Source: SHZI01 sp041396045 (lineage in GTDB: Bacteria; Pseudomonadota; Gammaproteobacteria; Steroidobacterales; GCA-2729495). From it: a DNA stretch of 64,000 nt. The notes beneath the pieces were generated by a model, which saw only the letters and a program-made list of their open reading frames with translations, was not told the origin of the DNA and did not search any database. Position numbers and translations under genes: made by a program. The stretch is taken from the NCBI GenBank assembly GCA_041396045.1, contig JAWKZI010000003.1, positions 1 to 64,000 on the forward strand. The letters are read 5' to 3'. Of this stretch, positions 38,082-48,002 are shown piece by piece; the first letter of the stretch is position 1; each line of letters starts with the position of its first letter.

Positions 38082-40601
38082 ATGAAAGCCGCCGGAACCA
38101 CACTGCCTGTCGCAACAGCGCTCCCGGATCTGCTGGCCGCACTGGCTGACCGGAATCGTGTATTGCTGCAAGCACCGCCCGGTGCCGGTAAAAGTACCGT
38201 CGTGCCGCTCGCGCTGCTGGACGCGCCCTGGCTTGCAGGCCGCCGGATTCTTGTGCTCGAGCCGCGGCGCTTGGCCGCTCGTGCCGTGGCCGCTCGCATG
38301 GCCACCAGTCTGGGTGAGGTCGTTGGCGACACTGTGGGCTATCGAATGCGTCTGGATACACGCATCAGCAAACGTACGCGTATCGAAGTTGTGACCGAAG
38401 GGATCCTGACCCGGCAACTGCAGCACGACCCGGCGCTGGAAAATACAGGCCTGGTAATCTTCGACGAATTCCACGAGCGCAGTCTGCACGCAGACACAGG
38501 TCTGGCCTTCGTACTGGACGCCCAGCGCCACCTGCGCACGGACCTGCGCGTCCTGGTGATGTCGGCCACGCTGGATAGTGCTGCACTGGCACGCCTGCTG
38601 GACAATGCCCCGGTCATCAGCGCTCCCGGACTGAGCTTCCCGGTCAGTACCCGCTATCTGGAGCGGGCGACAAGCGCGCCGGTCGACCGCCTCGCCGTTA
38701 CCGCCATCCGGCACGCAATTGCTGCAGAGTCAGGCGATCTGCTGGTTTTTCTGCCGGGTATCGCCGAGATTCGCCGTGCTGACAAAGCGCTGAAAGATGC
38801 TGACCTGCCGGCCAATGTCCGGATTCATTGCCTGTACGGCGACCTGGGTCGGGAGGCACAGGATCTCGCGCTAAAGCCCGCACCACCAGGTCAGCGCAAG
38901 GTGGTGCTCGCCACCAACATTGCTGAAACCAGCCTCACGATCGAGGGCGTTCGGGTTGTCATCGACAGTGGTCTGGAACGTCGCGCCCGGTTCGATCCCC
39001 GCAGCGGGATGAGCCGGCTGACAACCGCCCGAATCTCTCTCGCCTCAGCCGATCAGCGTCGCGGCCGGGCTGGACGGCTCGCGCCCGGCGTCTGCATACG
39101 TCTCTGGACCGAGTCGGAACATCGCACTTTGCTGCCGCATACCCCACCTGAAATTGCTACCGCCGATCTGAGCTCGCTGGCCCTGGAACTGGCCTCGTGG
39201 GGGGCTCGCGACACGGCTGCGCTGACCTGGCTGACACCACCGCCACCCGGCGCGCTGGCCCAGGGACAGGAGCTGCTGCGAACGCTGGGCGCACTGGATA
39301 CTGATGATCGGCTGACGCCGCGTGGGCTCGACATGCTGGCCCTTGGCACGCATCCACGTCTTGCCCGGATGTTGCTGGCAGCACGTGCCAGCGGCATCAG
39401 CGCTACGGGTTGCGCCCTGGCAGCGCTACTCAGCGAGCGGGACCCGCTGCGGGGTCGGCCTGGTGAACGGGATCCGGACCTGCGCACCCGTCTGGAACTG
39501 CTTGTCCACGATGACAGTGCATCCATGCCTGCTGAAGTCGACCGCAACACGATCCATAGCGTGCGCCGGTCGGCTGCTGCCTTCTCGCGTCAACTGGGTA
39601 CGGATGGCGATACGCACCTGGCCGTTGATGAAGTCGGCTGGCTGCTGGCGCTGGCCTATCCGGACCGCATCGCCAGGAGCCGCGAGCCGGACTCCGGGCG
39701 ATATCTGCTCAGCAATGGACGCGGCGCCGGTTTTGCCGGCCCGACGGCACTTTCCAAAGCGGAGTTTCTCGTCGTTGCAGACCTGGAAGGCAGCGGCAAG
39801 GATGCCCGCATCGAGCTGGCCGCTGCCGTCACCGCGGCCGAGATCAACGAACATTTTGCCGATGCCATGATGGTGACAGCCGATGTGCGCTGGGACAGCG
39901 GGCTGCAAAGTGTGGTTGCCAGCCGGGAACACCGGCTGGGCGCTCTTCTGCTGGCGAGCGCACCGCTGGACACCCCGGGTGCAGACCAGCTCACCGCTGC
40001 CATGCTGACGGGGCTTCGGGATCTGGGTCTGCGGGCCCTCCCATGGACCACGGAGCTGCGCCAATGGCAGGCGCGGGTAATGCTCCTGAAAGCACTGGAC
40101 CCGGCGTGGCCTGACGTCAGTGACGACTCGCTGCTGGCAACGCTGGATAGCTGGCTCGCCCCGTGGCTCACTGGCATCACGCGCACCAGTCATCTCGCGC
40201 AACTGGACCTTCGTGCCGCCTTGCAGAGCCGGCTGTCCTGGCCGCAACAAACGCAACTGGACGCTCTGGCACCAACGCATCTGACCGTACCCAGCGGTTC
40301 GCGAGTGGCGCTCGACTACCTCGATGGACCCACGCCCAGCCTCTCCGTTCGGCTGCAGGAGGTCTTCGGACTGGAAACCACGCCGCGGATCGCGGGTGGC
40401 CAGACGGCGGTTCTGCTCAAGCTGTTGTCCCCGGCGCGGCGACCGATACAGGTCACCCGGGATCTGCAGAGTTTCTGGCATACCACCTATCACGAAGTGC
40501 GCAAGGAGCTGAAAGGCCGTTATCCGCGTCACTACTGGCCGGAAGATCCACTCCAGGCCGAACCGACCCGGCGACTAAAGCCTCGTCCGCAGCGACGCTA
40601 G
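38082..40601 (+). CDS. hrpB: ATP-dependent helicase HrpB
   Basis: A DEAH-box RNA helicase-like protein of unknown physiological role. From the ATG at 38082 (MKAAGTTLPV) it has 839 residues, as expected. The Walker A motif is at about 32-39 (PPGAGKST) and the DEFH box at 128-131. Motif III is SAT in VMSATLDS, and motif VI is in DQRRGRAGR. The HrpB-specific C-terminal domain ends in YPRHYWPEDP. Earlier in-frame starts exist but overlap the lgt start region. Confidence 0.93.
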   Translation: MKAAGTTLPVATALPDLLAALADRNRVLLQAPPGAGKSTVVPLALLDAPWLAGRRILVLEPRRLAARAVAARMATSLGEVVGDTVGYRMRLDTRISKRTRIEVVTEGILTRQLQHDPALENTGLVIFDEFHERSLHADTGLAFVLDAQRHLRTDLRVLVMSATLDSAALARLLDNAPVISAPGLSFPVSTRYLERATSAPVDRLAVTAIRHAIAAESGDLLVFLPGIAEIRRADKALKDADLPANVRIHCLYGDLGREAQDLALKPAPPGQRKVVLATNIAETSLTIEGVRVVIDSGLERRARFDPRSGMSRLTTARISLASADQRRGRAGRLAPGVCIRLWTESEHRTLLPHTPPEIATADLSSLALELASWGARDTAALTWLTPPPPGALAQGQELLRTLGALDTDDRLTPRGLDMLALGTHPRLARMLLAARASGISATGCALAALLSERDPLRGRPGERDPDLRTRLELLVHDDSASMPAEVDRNTIHSVRRSAAAFSRQLGTDGDTHLAVDEVGWLLALAYPDRIARSREPDSGRYLLSNGRGAGFAGPTALSKAEFLVVADLEGSGKDARIELAAAVTAAEINEHFADAMMVTADVRWDSGLQSVVASREHRLGALLLASAPLDTPGADQLTAAMLTGLRDLGLRALPWTTELRQWQARVMLLKALDPAWPDVSDDSLLATLDSWLAPWLTGITRTSHLAQLDLRAALQSRLSWPQQTQLDALAPTHLTVPSGSRVALDYLDGPTPSLSVRLQEVFGLETTPRIAGGQTAVLLKLLSPARRPIQVTRDLQSFWHTTYHEVRKELKGRYPRHYWPEDPLQAEPTRRLKPRPQRR

Positions 40602-40683
40602 TCCATGCATAATTACCCCGTCTCTGCGTCGGCACCTGTGCCTTCGCAAAACTGCACCGCATCACGCCTATGGACCGGGGAAT

Positions 40684-40959
40684 ATGGATCAGAAACGACT
40701 ACATCAATTGCTCGCCGAACTTGACCGGGAATTGAAATCAGCCACCACGCTGGACGCTGAATCACGAGCGTTGCTGGAGCGCGTCGTGGCTGATGTTCCG
40801 GCACAGGTTGCAACGGATACCGCAGGCCGGCCCACCGATGCGGTCATGGCGCCTGAAGCCCATCTCCGCGAACTGATGCTGCGTTTCAAAGCCGAATACC
40901 CGAAGCTGGCCAGCACCCTGGGCCAGGTCGCCGATGCTTTGGGTAAACTGGGAATCTGA
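40684..40959 (+). CDS. DUF4404 family protein
   Basis: A 91-residue, mostly helical acidic protein (LHQLLAELDRELKSATTLD at the start, ELMLRFKAEYPKLASTLGQVADALGKLGI at the end). It matches my memory of DUF4404, a small proteobacterial family without assigned function. GGGGAA 6 bases before the ATG is a plausible ribosome site. No partner gene is evident. Confidence 0.75.
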   Translation: MDQKRLHQLLAELDRELKSATTLDAESRALLERVVADVPAQVATDTAGRPTDAVMAPEAHLRELMLRFKAEYPKLASTLGQVADALGKLGI

Positions 40960-41009
40960 GCGCTTCACAGTAGCGCTCAAGTACGGTCCACACTAGAGTC
41001 GGGCCTGCC

Positions 41010-41222
41010 ATGAACCTTCGCGAACAGGTCGAGAGTCTGCTGCCGAACTGGCGTAGCTGGTATCCGAGCCTGTTTGATGCTGCCGTCGACCTGGGTGTGA
41101 TCCGCGCCCGGGTCTGCGACCCGTCGACTCTGCTTCTACAGCGTCGGCATGAAGGTGTACGGGCCGCGGCCGAGCAGGCGCATCGCCAAAAGTGGGGTGC
41201 CGAAGGCGACCCCGAAGAGTGA
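41010..41222 (+). CDS. small hypothetical protein (70 aa)
   Basis: A short open frame starting MNLREQVESLL, with tryptophans (WRSWYPS) and a charged C-terminal half. I do not recognise it. It follows the DUF4404 gene on the same strand by 50 bases and converges with the GNAT gene. Its coding status is uncertain because the ribosome site is weak; the fit to the gap between neighbours is the main support. Confidence 0.4.
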   Translation: MNLREQVESLLPNWRSWYPSLFDAAVDLGVIRARVCDPSTLLLQRRHEGVRAAAEQAHRQKWGAEGDPEE

Positions 41223-41260
41223 CCCGCAGAAGCCTGAAATAGAAGGTCAGGTTCCCGCAC

Positions 41261-41776
41261 TCAGGATGCAGGTGCATCGAGTGCATAAACCAGCATGAGT
41301 ATGCCCTCCGCCGCCAGTTCTTCGCCGGCGCAGTGCATGCCGGCCTTCTCGACGACACGCACCGAGGCGTGATTCTCCGGCCGGATCGTGGCCACCAGCC
41401 GACGCAGTCCGCAAGTGGCGAAACCATGCTCAATCAATGCGCGGACCAGTTCGCTGGCCAGCCCCTGCCCCCACCACAGAGGTCGCAGGGCATAGATGAT
41501 TTCCGGATCGCGGCGTCGGGGGGCGGCTACGATCCCGCAATAGCCGACGATCGCCGGATCATCCGCCAGGCTTACTGCCCACGCGCCATAGCCTGCAGTG
41601 GCGTAGTCGATCAGCGACTCGTTGATCCATTGAGCGCAGCGATCCCGACTCAACACATAGCCGTCACCGACCAGACGCATGGTGCGGCGGTCGCCGCACA
41701 CAAGGTGAAGTGCAGCCGCATCTTCCGTGGCAAACTGCCGCACGATCAATCGTCTGGTGGCCAATACGACGGGCAC
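41261..41776 (-). CDS. GNAT family N-acetyltransferase (RimJ/RimL-like)
   Basis: A 171-residue acetyltransferase of the RimJ/RimL type. The start LATRRLIVRQFATEDAAAL is typical. The acetyl-CoA site is seen in LRPLWWGQGLASELVRALIEHGF (R/QxxGxA-like), and RPENHASVRVVEKAGM follows. Substrates range from ribosomal proteins to small amines and cannot be predicted. It diverges from the porin gene, with a gap of about 77 bases. Confidence 0.88.
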   Translation of the reverse strand: MPVVLATRRLIVRQFATEDAAALHLVCGDRRTMRLVGDGYVLSRDRCAQWINESLIDYATAGYGAWAVSLADDPAIVGYCGIVAAPRRRDPEIIYALRPLWWGQGLASELVRALIEHGFATCGLRRLVATIRPENHASVRVVEKAGMHCAGEELAAEGILMLVYALDAPAS

Positions 41777-41853
41777 GGGTTATGGTGCCCCGCTCAGGTT
41801 TGATAGAGTTTCATGCTTGATAGATTCTCGCGCGTCTCCCGCCGGATAGTCGA

Positions 41854-43062
41854 ATGAAATCAGCCCATATTTGCCTCACGGCCATCTGGTCGTGTATCGC
41901 CCTGCTATTGGCTACTGAAGTCGCCCTCGGCGAAGCTGCCGATACGAGTACCGGGATCGTCTTCAATGCCGTGTATACCGGCGAACCCATACGCAACCTC
42001 GACGGAGGCCAGCGCACCGGCGGGACCTACATCGACAACCTCGATCTGCAGATCGAGGCCGCTCCCGGCAGTATTTTTGGCATAAGCGGCCTGTCCGGTC
42101 TGCTGTACGTGCTGAACAACAATTCCGCCGAGTTCAGTGCTGAATACGTCGGTGACATGCACATCGTCAGCAGTATTGACGCGCCCCGTGGCTTGCGCCT
42201 GTTCGAGGCATGGCTCGACTGGGCCTCGGCGAACAACGGCTTTTCCGCACGATTTGGTCTTTATGACCTGAATTCGGAATTCGACGCGGTGGATACCGCA
42301 TCGCTGTTCGTCAACGGTGCTCACGGCATGGGTACCGATCTCGGCCAGACCGGCCTGAATGGTCCGTCGATATTTCCGGTTTCGTCCCTGTCCTTGCGAC
42401 TGCGCACCGGGTTCGGGTCAGGCGCCTATGCGCAATTGGCAATCCTCGACGGTGTTCCGGGCGATCCCGATGACCCGGGCAGCAACGAGATCGACCTGTC
42501 GTCCGAGGATGGCGCGCTGATTGTTGGCGAGCTGGGGTATGTCCGTGGCGACTGGCGCAAGCTGGCACTTGGCGCGTGGACTTACACTGCCGACTTCGAC
42601 CGCCTCACTAACCCGGGCGGACCGCAGGACGATGGCAATAACGGCTGGTACGCCCTGGCCGACCGGTATCTCTGGCGTGGCGAAGGGTCCGGCGTAGAGC
42701 GTAGCGTGGCAGGCTGGTTGCGTGTCGGGCAGGCGGATCAGCGCTTCAATCCGATCCAGACCTCTATCGGTACCGGCGTCACCGTAGCAGGCCTGATTAA
42801 CTCGCGACCTGATGACGAGTTCGGACTGGCCTTCGCCATCGGCGTAACCGGCGACGACTACCGCGATGCCCGGCAGCAGGATGGCCTGGCAACCGATCGC
42901 CACGAGACCAACGTCGAACTCACGTACAGCGCGAAGATCACTGACTGGCTCACACTGCAGCCGGATATCCAGTACATCATCAACCCGGGCACCAACCCTG
43001 AACTCGACAACGCACTGGTTGTCGTTTTGCGCTTCGAACTCAACTTCTCCACGCCACTCTGA
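41854..43062 (+). CDS. OprB-family carbohydrate-selective porin
   Basis: A 402-residue outer-membrane protein. It has a signal peptide (cleavage about residue 27) and then alternating amphipathic strands. OprB-like segments are LRLFEAWLDWASANNGFSARFGLYDLNSEFD and VAGWLRVGQADQRFNPIQTSIG. The C-terminal part ends WLTLQPDIQYIINPGTNPELDNALVVVLRFE, the usual ending of this family. OprB porins pass sugars and other small hydrophilic molecules. It stands alone between the GNAT gene and the convergent export operon. Confidence 0.9.
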   Translation: MKSAHICLTAIWSCIALLLATEVALGEAADTSTGIVFNAVYTGEPIRNLDGGQRTGGTYIDNLDLQIEAAPGSIFGISGLSGLLYVLNNNSAEFSAEYVGDMHIVSSIDAPRGLRLFEAWLDWASANNGFSARFGLYDLNSEFDAVDTASLFVNGAHGMGTDLGQTGLNGPSIFPVSSLSLRLRTGFGSGAYAQLAILDGVPGDPDDPGSNEIDLSSEDGALIVGELGYVRGDWRKLALGAWTYTADFDRLTNPGGPQDDGNNGWYALADRYLWRGEGSGVERSVAGWLRVGQADQRFNPIQTSIGTGVTVAGLINSRPDDEFGLAFAIGVTGDDYRDARQQDGLATDRHETNVELTYSAKITDWLTLQPDIQYIINPGTNPELDNALVVVLRFELNFSTPL

Positions 43063-43081
43063 CCAGTCCGCAGCCGCGGCT

Positions 43082-44188
43082 TCAGTCGAGACGCTTTTTG
43101 AACCGCATGACGGCGACGATCATCATGACGATAAAAAAGGCGGTCAGCTTCACTGCCGGCACCCACAGATCCACCAGTGCCGCGCCACGCAACAGGATGC
43201 CGCGCACCATGACGTTGAAATGGGTCAGTGGCAGGAACTGGGCAATGCCCTGGGCAAACTTCGGCATGCCATCAAACGGAAACATGAAGCCCGACAGCAA
43301 AATCGACGGCAGTATCGTTATATAGGCCAATTGAAACGACTGGAATTGCGTTTGCGCCAGCGTTGACACGAACAGGCCCATTGCCAGAGTCGCGGCAATG
43401 AACATGAGGGCCGCCACATAGAAGGCAAACAGACTGCCGATAACGGGAACATCAAACAGCAGGCTGCCTACCACCAGCACCAGCGTCGTCTGCAGCAGTC
43501 CTATCGCCACATAGGGCAACAATTTGCCGATCATCAGTTCAGAGCGCCCCAACGGTGTGGTGATCAGCAGTTCCAGGTTGCCATGCTCGCGCTCACGGAC
43601 AATGGCGCCAGCCGTGAAAATCACCATGGTCATCGACAGGATGACGCCAATCAGGGCCGGGACCACCTGCACCGCAGTACGTCGCTCCGGATTGAACAGC
43701 GTCTGTACGCTGATGCGACGGACCTGCAGCCTGTTCGCATCAACGCCATGCCGCATGAGTATCGGCACCGTGGCCAGTCGCTCGACGACATTGCTCAGGG
43801 TCGGTTGACTGCCATCGACCAGGATCTGCACCACCGGTCGGCTCGTAGACTGCAAACGCCGCTCGAAATCCTCCGGAATGACAATGCCAACAGTGACTTC
43901 ACCGGAACGCATCAGTTGGGCAAGTTCCAGATCCCCGCGCGGGTAAGCGACGACTGTCACGACCTGTGTCGCCTCAAGTTGTGCCATAAGCTCCCTGGAC
44001 ATTGATGAACCGGCAGCATCAAGTACCGCGGTGTGCAGACCACGTACGTCGAAGTTGATGGCGTAGCCAAAGAGCATGATCAACAGGATCGGCAGGCCCA
44101 CGATCATGCCGAAAGTCAGCCGGTCACGTCGAAGCTGTACAGTCTCCTTGGTCGCCACCGCCCACAATCTGCGGAAACTGCCACTCAT
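43082..44188 (-). CDS. ABC-2 type permease
   Basis: A 368-residue membrane permease. It has one N-terminal membrane helix (about 23-43, FGMIVGLPILLIMLFGYAINFD), a large extracytoplasmic domain (about 45-170) and five further helices. The segments FMFPFDGMPKFAQGIAQFLPLTHFNVMVRGI are typical of the YbhR/YbhS group of drug exporters. Its ATG overlaps the stop of the ATPase gene by 4 bases. Only one permease is present, whereas YbhF-type systems often have two, so a homodimer is expected. Confidence 0.9.
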   Translation of the reverse strand: MSGSFRRLWAVATKETVQLRRDRLTFGMIVGLPILLIMLFGYAINFDVRGLHTAVLDAAGSSMSRELMAQLEATQVVTVVAYPRGDLELAQLMRSGEVTVGIVIPEDFERRLQSTSRPVVQILVDGSQPTLSNVVERLATVPILMRHGVDANRLQVRRISVQTLFNPERRTAVQVVPALIGVILSMTMVIFTAGAIVREREHGNLELLITTPLGRSELMIGKLLPYVAIGLLQTTLVLVVGSLLFDVPVIGSLFAFYVAALMFIAATLAMGLFVSTLAQTQFQSFQLAYITILPSILLSGFMFPFDGMPKFAQGIAQFLPLTHFNVMVRGILLRGAALVDLWVPAVKLTAFFIVMMIVAVMRFKKRLD

Positions 44189-45138
44189 GTCGATAATGAA
44201 TCCGGCATGGTTGATTCCCGACGCGCTGTAGCGACCACAAAGACATCCTCCAGCGACGCGGTCGTCGGCTCAACCTGGACGCTGATCCCCTCACCGGCCA
44301 ACGCGTTGCGGATTCCGGCGGCGGAATCCCGATCACCCTTGTCTGCCAGAACGTGCAGCCGCGTGCCAAGTTGTGCCGAACCCTGAATCCAGGGCAATCG
44401 TGCCAGCACCGCCCGGGCTTCAGAAAGCTCCTCGCCAGTTACCTCCAGAACATCGACGCCAATGCTTGCGGTCAGCGTGTCCGGGGAGCCCTCCGCCACC
44501 AGGCGACCCTCGGCGAGGATCGCAAGGCCATGGCAACGTTCCGCCTCATCCATGTAGTGAGTGGAAACAAGAATTGTCGTGCCACCATTCGCCAGATTGA
44601 ACAGCTGTTGCCAGAAATCGCGACGACTCTGCGGGTCTACAGCACTGGTGGGCTCATCGAGCAGCAGCAGATCCGGTTCATGCAGCGTGGTTACTGCCAG
44701 CGCCAGTCGTTGACGCTGACCGCCACTCATTGTTCCCGCACGCTGGTTACGCACGTCGTACAGGCCGTAGGTCTCAAGCCGACTCCTGATGCGCTCACTC
44801 CCGGTGCCTGCAGGCACGCCAAGTATCTTGGCCATGAACCGGAGGTTCTCCAGAACGCTGAGATCGTTCCACAGGGAAAAGCGTTGTGGCATGTAGCCCA
44901 GACGGCGACGAATGGCTTCCGGCTCCCTGATCACGTCGAGACCCAGAACCGTGGCGCTGCCCTCGGTAGGCAGCAACAGGCCGCACATCATGCGCAGGGT
45001 TGTCGACTTCCCCGAGCCATTCGGCCCAAGAAACCCGTAGATGCGACCGGCCGGAATACTGAGATTGATATGGTCGACGGCGGTTTTCTCGCCGAACCGC
45101 CGGGTAAGATTCCGCGCCGTAATTGCCGGCTCGGCCAT
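44185..45138 (-). CDS. ABC transporter ATP-binding protein
   Basis: A 317-residue ATPase for the adjacent ABC-2 permease. It has Walker A GPNGSGKST (about 41-49), the signature MSGGQRQRLALA (about 140) and Walker B LLLLDEPTSAVDP. The C-terminal extension (about 220-317) resembles the regulatory part of DrrA/CcmA-like exporters. The ATG at 45138, preceded by GAGG, is preferred to a GTG 6 bases upstream. It is the middle gene of the fusion protein-ATPase-permease set. Confidence 0.92.
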   Translation of the reverse strand: MAEPAITARNLTRRFGEKTAVDHINLSIPAGRIYGFLGPNGSGKSTTLRMMCGLLLPTEGSATVLGLDVIREPEAIRRRLGYMPQRFSLWNDLSVLENLRFMAKILGVPAGTGSERIRSRLETYGLYDVRNQRAGTMSGGQRQRLALAVTTLHEPDLLLLDEPTSAVDPQSRRDFWQQLFNLANGGTTILVSTHYMDEAERCHGLAILAEGRLVAEGSPDTLTASIGVDVLEVTGEELSEARAVLARLPWIQGSAQLGTRLHVLADKGDRDSAAGIRNALAGEGISVQVEPTTASLEDVFVVATARRESTMPDSLST

Positions 45139-45145
45139 TGCCACC

Positions 45146-46110
45146 TCAGGGCGCGCCGGGAGATTGCAAGATCACATCAAGTGGCAGCCCTGCCGGCAAT
45201 TCAAGGGCATCATCGCCGTCAATCACTACCTCGGCGCGGTAAACCAGCCGCACACGGTCACCCTTGTTCAATGCGTAGTAAGGCGTGAATTCAGCATCGG
45301 TGGCCAGATACCGGATATGCCCGTTAAAAGTACCGCTCACGCCGTCGATGCGGATAGTGGCCGGGTCGCCAACGCGGACGGTGGCCCGTATCGGCTCCGG
45401 CACGTACACACGGGCAAAGGGTGCCCCGGTTTCCAGTAACACCGCCACTGTGGCGCCACGGACGGGCTTCTCGCCCACGCGATAGGGCAACGCATCGACG
45501 ATGACATCGCGCGGCGCCCGCAGTTCGAGCCGGCTTTGGGTAGTTTGCTGCTCCTTCAGTCGCGCACTGGCCTGCTCCAGCGTCTGCCGCGCCCGTTCAA
45601 TCTGTTCGGGGCGGGTACCCTCCTGAAGTTCGCGTAACTCCGCCTCTGCCGCGCCCAGACTGGCCTCCGCATTGGCAGCCACAGCAGTTTGTCGGTCTGC
45701 CTCGGCACGACTCACGAGGTTTCGGGATACCAGCGCCAGCAACCGGTCCCTTTCGCGGACCGCATCATTGCGCACACTGCGGGCACCATCACGACGGGCG
45801 ACCGCCGCCCGCACCGTTGTCGCGCGTGGACCGTTGAGGAGTTCGTCCAGAGCCGCCCGGGCCTCCGCGACCTGTGCTTGCGACTGCTCGAGCTGCGAGG
45901 CCGTGATGGCATCGTCCTGGCAAGCACCAGGGTGCCCCTGGCGATACGGTCACCTTCCCGTACCGGGAGCTCGACGATGGTTTCAGTTGCGTCGGCGACC
46001 AGTTCCAGGCGTTGCCGCTCCACCGTTCCGGGCAGCACACGGTCGTCCGTGGGCGCGCAGGCCGCGAGCAATGCAGCAAGCAGGAGACTAGCAACCCGAC
46101 AACGGCTCAT
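45146..46110 (-). pseudogene. HlyD-family membrane-fusion lipoprotein, one frameshift
   Basis: The start MSRCRVASLLLAALLAAC gives a lipoprotein signal with Cys at about 18. The biotinyl-lipoyl-like segment ETIVELPVREGDRIARGTLVLA follows. At about 45916 one base is missing; after correction the protein goes on DDAITASQLEQSQAQVAEARAALDELL into the long coiled coil (about 95-190) and the beta-barrel domain. The corrected length is 322 codons. It resembles YbhG and would link the inner-membrane ABC exporter to an outer-membrane channel. The stop lies 7 bases before the ATPase start. Confidence 0.83.
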
Positions 46111-46149
46111 GCCCCCGATTATGCGGCAGTACCGCCCGCAGGCGCGACT

Positions 46150-48002
46150 TCAGGCAGGTACCAGGGTGGCGTCGACTTCGTCCTTCTGGATCTCGAACAT
46201 GCGTGCGTACCAGCCACCTTTTTCGATCAGCTCCTGGTGAGTGCCGCGCTCGGCGATGCGACCTTCCAGCATTACGAGGATTTCGTCGCTATCCATGATG
46301 GTCGACAGACGATGGGCGATTGTGAGCGTGGTACGTCCCTGACTCAGGTGCCGGACTGCCCGCATCACGCCCTGCTCCGTTTCCACATCCAGGCTGGAGG
46401 TAGCTTCGTCGAGCAGCACGATCGGTGCATCCTTGAGGATCGCACGGGCAATTGCCACACGCTGGCGTTGGCCACCGGAGAGTTTGCCGCCACGCTCGCC
46501 ACAAGGCGTGTCGTAACCTTCCGGCAGGGTCGCAACCCAGTCGGCGAGCCCGGCACCGCGCGCCGCCGCTTCTATCTCGGCCTGGGATGCATCGTGACGC
46601 CCCAGCCGGATGTTGTCGCGTATGGACTCGTTGAATATGTAACTGCGCTGGGAGACCACCGCGAAGAACTTCTGCAACTCGTTCAGCGAGAAGTCCTGCA
46701 GTGGCCGATTGCCGATATGGATCTCGCCACGCTGCGGATCCCACTGGCGCAGCAGCAGGTTTACGACTGTCGATTTGCCGGTACCGCTGGGACCGACCAG
46801 CGCCACGTGCCGGCCCGGCGCGATTTCCAGCGAAAAGCCATCGAAAACCTTCTTCTGCCGGCTCCACAGCACATCGTCCGCATCGTATTCAAAGTGTACG
46901 TTGGAAAAGCGCAGGCCGGCTTCAACGCCCACACGGGTGGCACCGTGCTCGCGGTCAGTGACGGCCGGCGGTTGATCCATCATGGAGAACAGACGCTTGG
47001 CTGCAATCATCGATACACGGAAATCCGTGTAATTGTTGGCCATGCCCACCGAGACGTAAAAGCCGACGATCGACACAGCAATGACGGCCGGCAGTTCCAC
47101 CAGTGTCGAAATCTCACCGGCCAATGCCAGATTGATACCAACCCAGGCTGATGCCAGGATTCCTGTAGTGATGAAGATCTCGGCCAGCGCACGCTGGGTG
47201 GCATCGGCGCCGTAGAGCTTTTCCTGGCCCTCCTGCATGCTCGCGCCCCGTTCCCAGAGTTCACGCGCACGTCGCTTTTCGTAACCAAAGGCCACGGTGT
47301 CCCGCACACCCTGGATACTGTCAGCGACAAATGCATTCACTTCACCAAGCTTTTCGCGATAGCGAATCCCGTCGCCGCCCAACCGTGAGACCAGAAAGGG
47401 CAGGACAAAGGTTGTCGCCAGATAAAAAGGCAATAACGCCCACATCAGCGTCGGATGCACCGAGTAACACCAGGTCAGCAGGATGATGGGCACCGAGATC
47501 GCAGCCACTGCCGGCGCAATCGTGTGCGCATAAAGGGTTCCACCTGTTCGCAGTCGGTCATCACCCGACTGACCGCATCACCAGACTGTAATTTCGCGGT
47601 CCGGGCCGGCGCCAGTGGCAGCATCGCGTAGTAGAACTTGTCGCGCAGGGTGGCCAGAATCCGGAAAGCGACATAGTGGCCGGTGTAGTTCTCGAGATAG
47701 GAAGCAAAGCCAACGATCGTGCCGACGATGGCGATCCACTTGACCTGGGTCCAGATCACGGGCCAGTTGACCACGCCGGGCTCGGCCGACTCTATGTAGA
47801 TACCGACACTGGCGGCCGCAATACCCAGAACGGCTGCCTGGGACACGATCTTGGTCACGCGAGCAACCAGGGACACAAACATGATCGCGTTGAATGGCTT
47901 CATGTAAGTCAGCAGGCGTCGCATGACTTGCCGATTGCTGATGCTGGCAGTCTCTGCCCGCTCCGTGCCGGGAAGTTCGCCGGCAGTTGCTTCCACGCTC
48001 AT
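46150..48002 (-). pseudogene. CydC-like ABC exporter half-transporter, one frameshift
   Basis: A membrane domain of six helices followed by an ATPase domain. The ATPase domain has Walker A GPSGTGKST, signature LSGGQRQRVAIARAIL, Walker B IVLLDEATSSLD and H-loop IAHRLST. The frame is lost at the TTT run at 47532-47534 (minus strand AAA); one added T restores VEPFYAHTIAPAVAAISVP. The corrected length is 618 codons. The ATG at 48002 overlaps the stop of the preceding CydD-like gene. CydDC pairs export cysteine or glutathione, or flip haem, for cytochrome bd assembly. No cydAB genes lie in the window, so the substrate is open. Confidence 0.82.
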
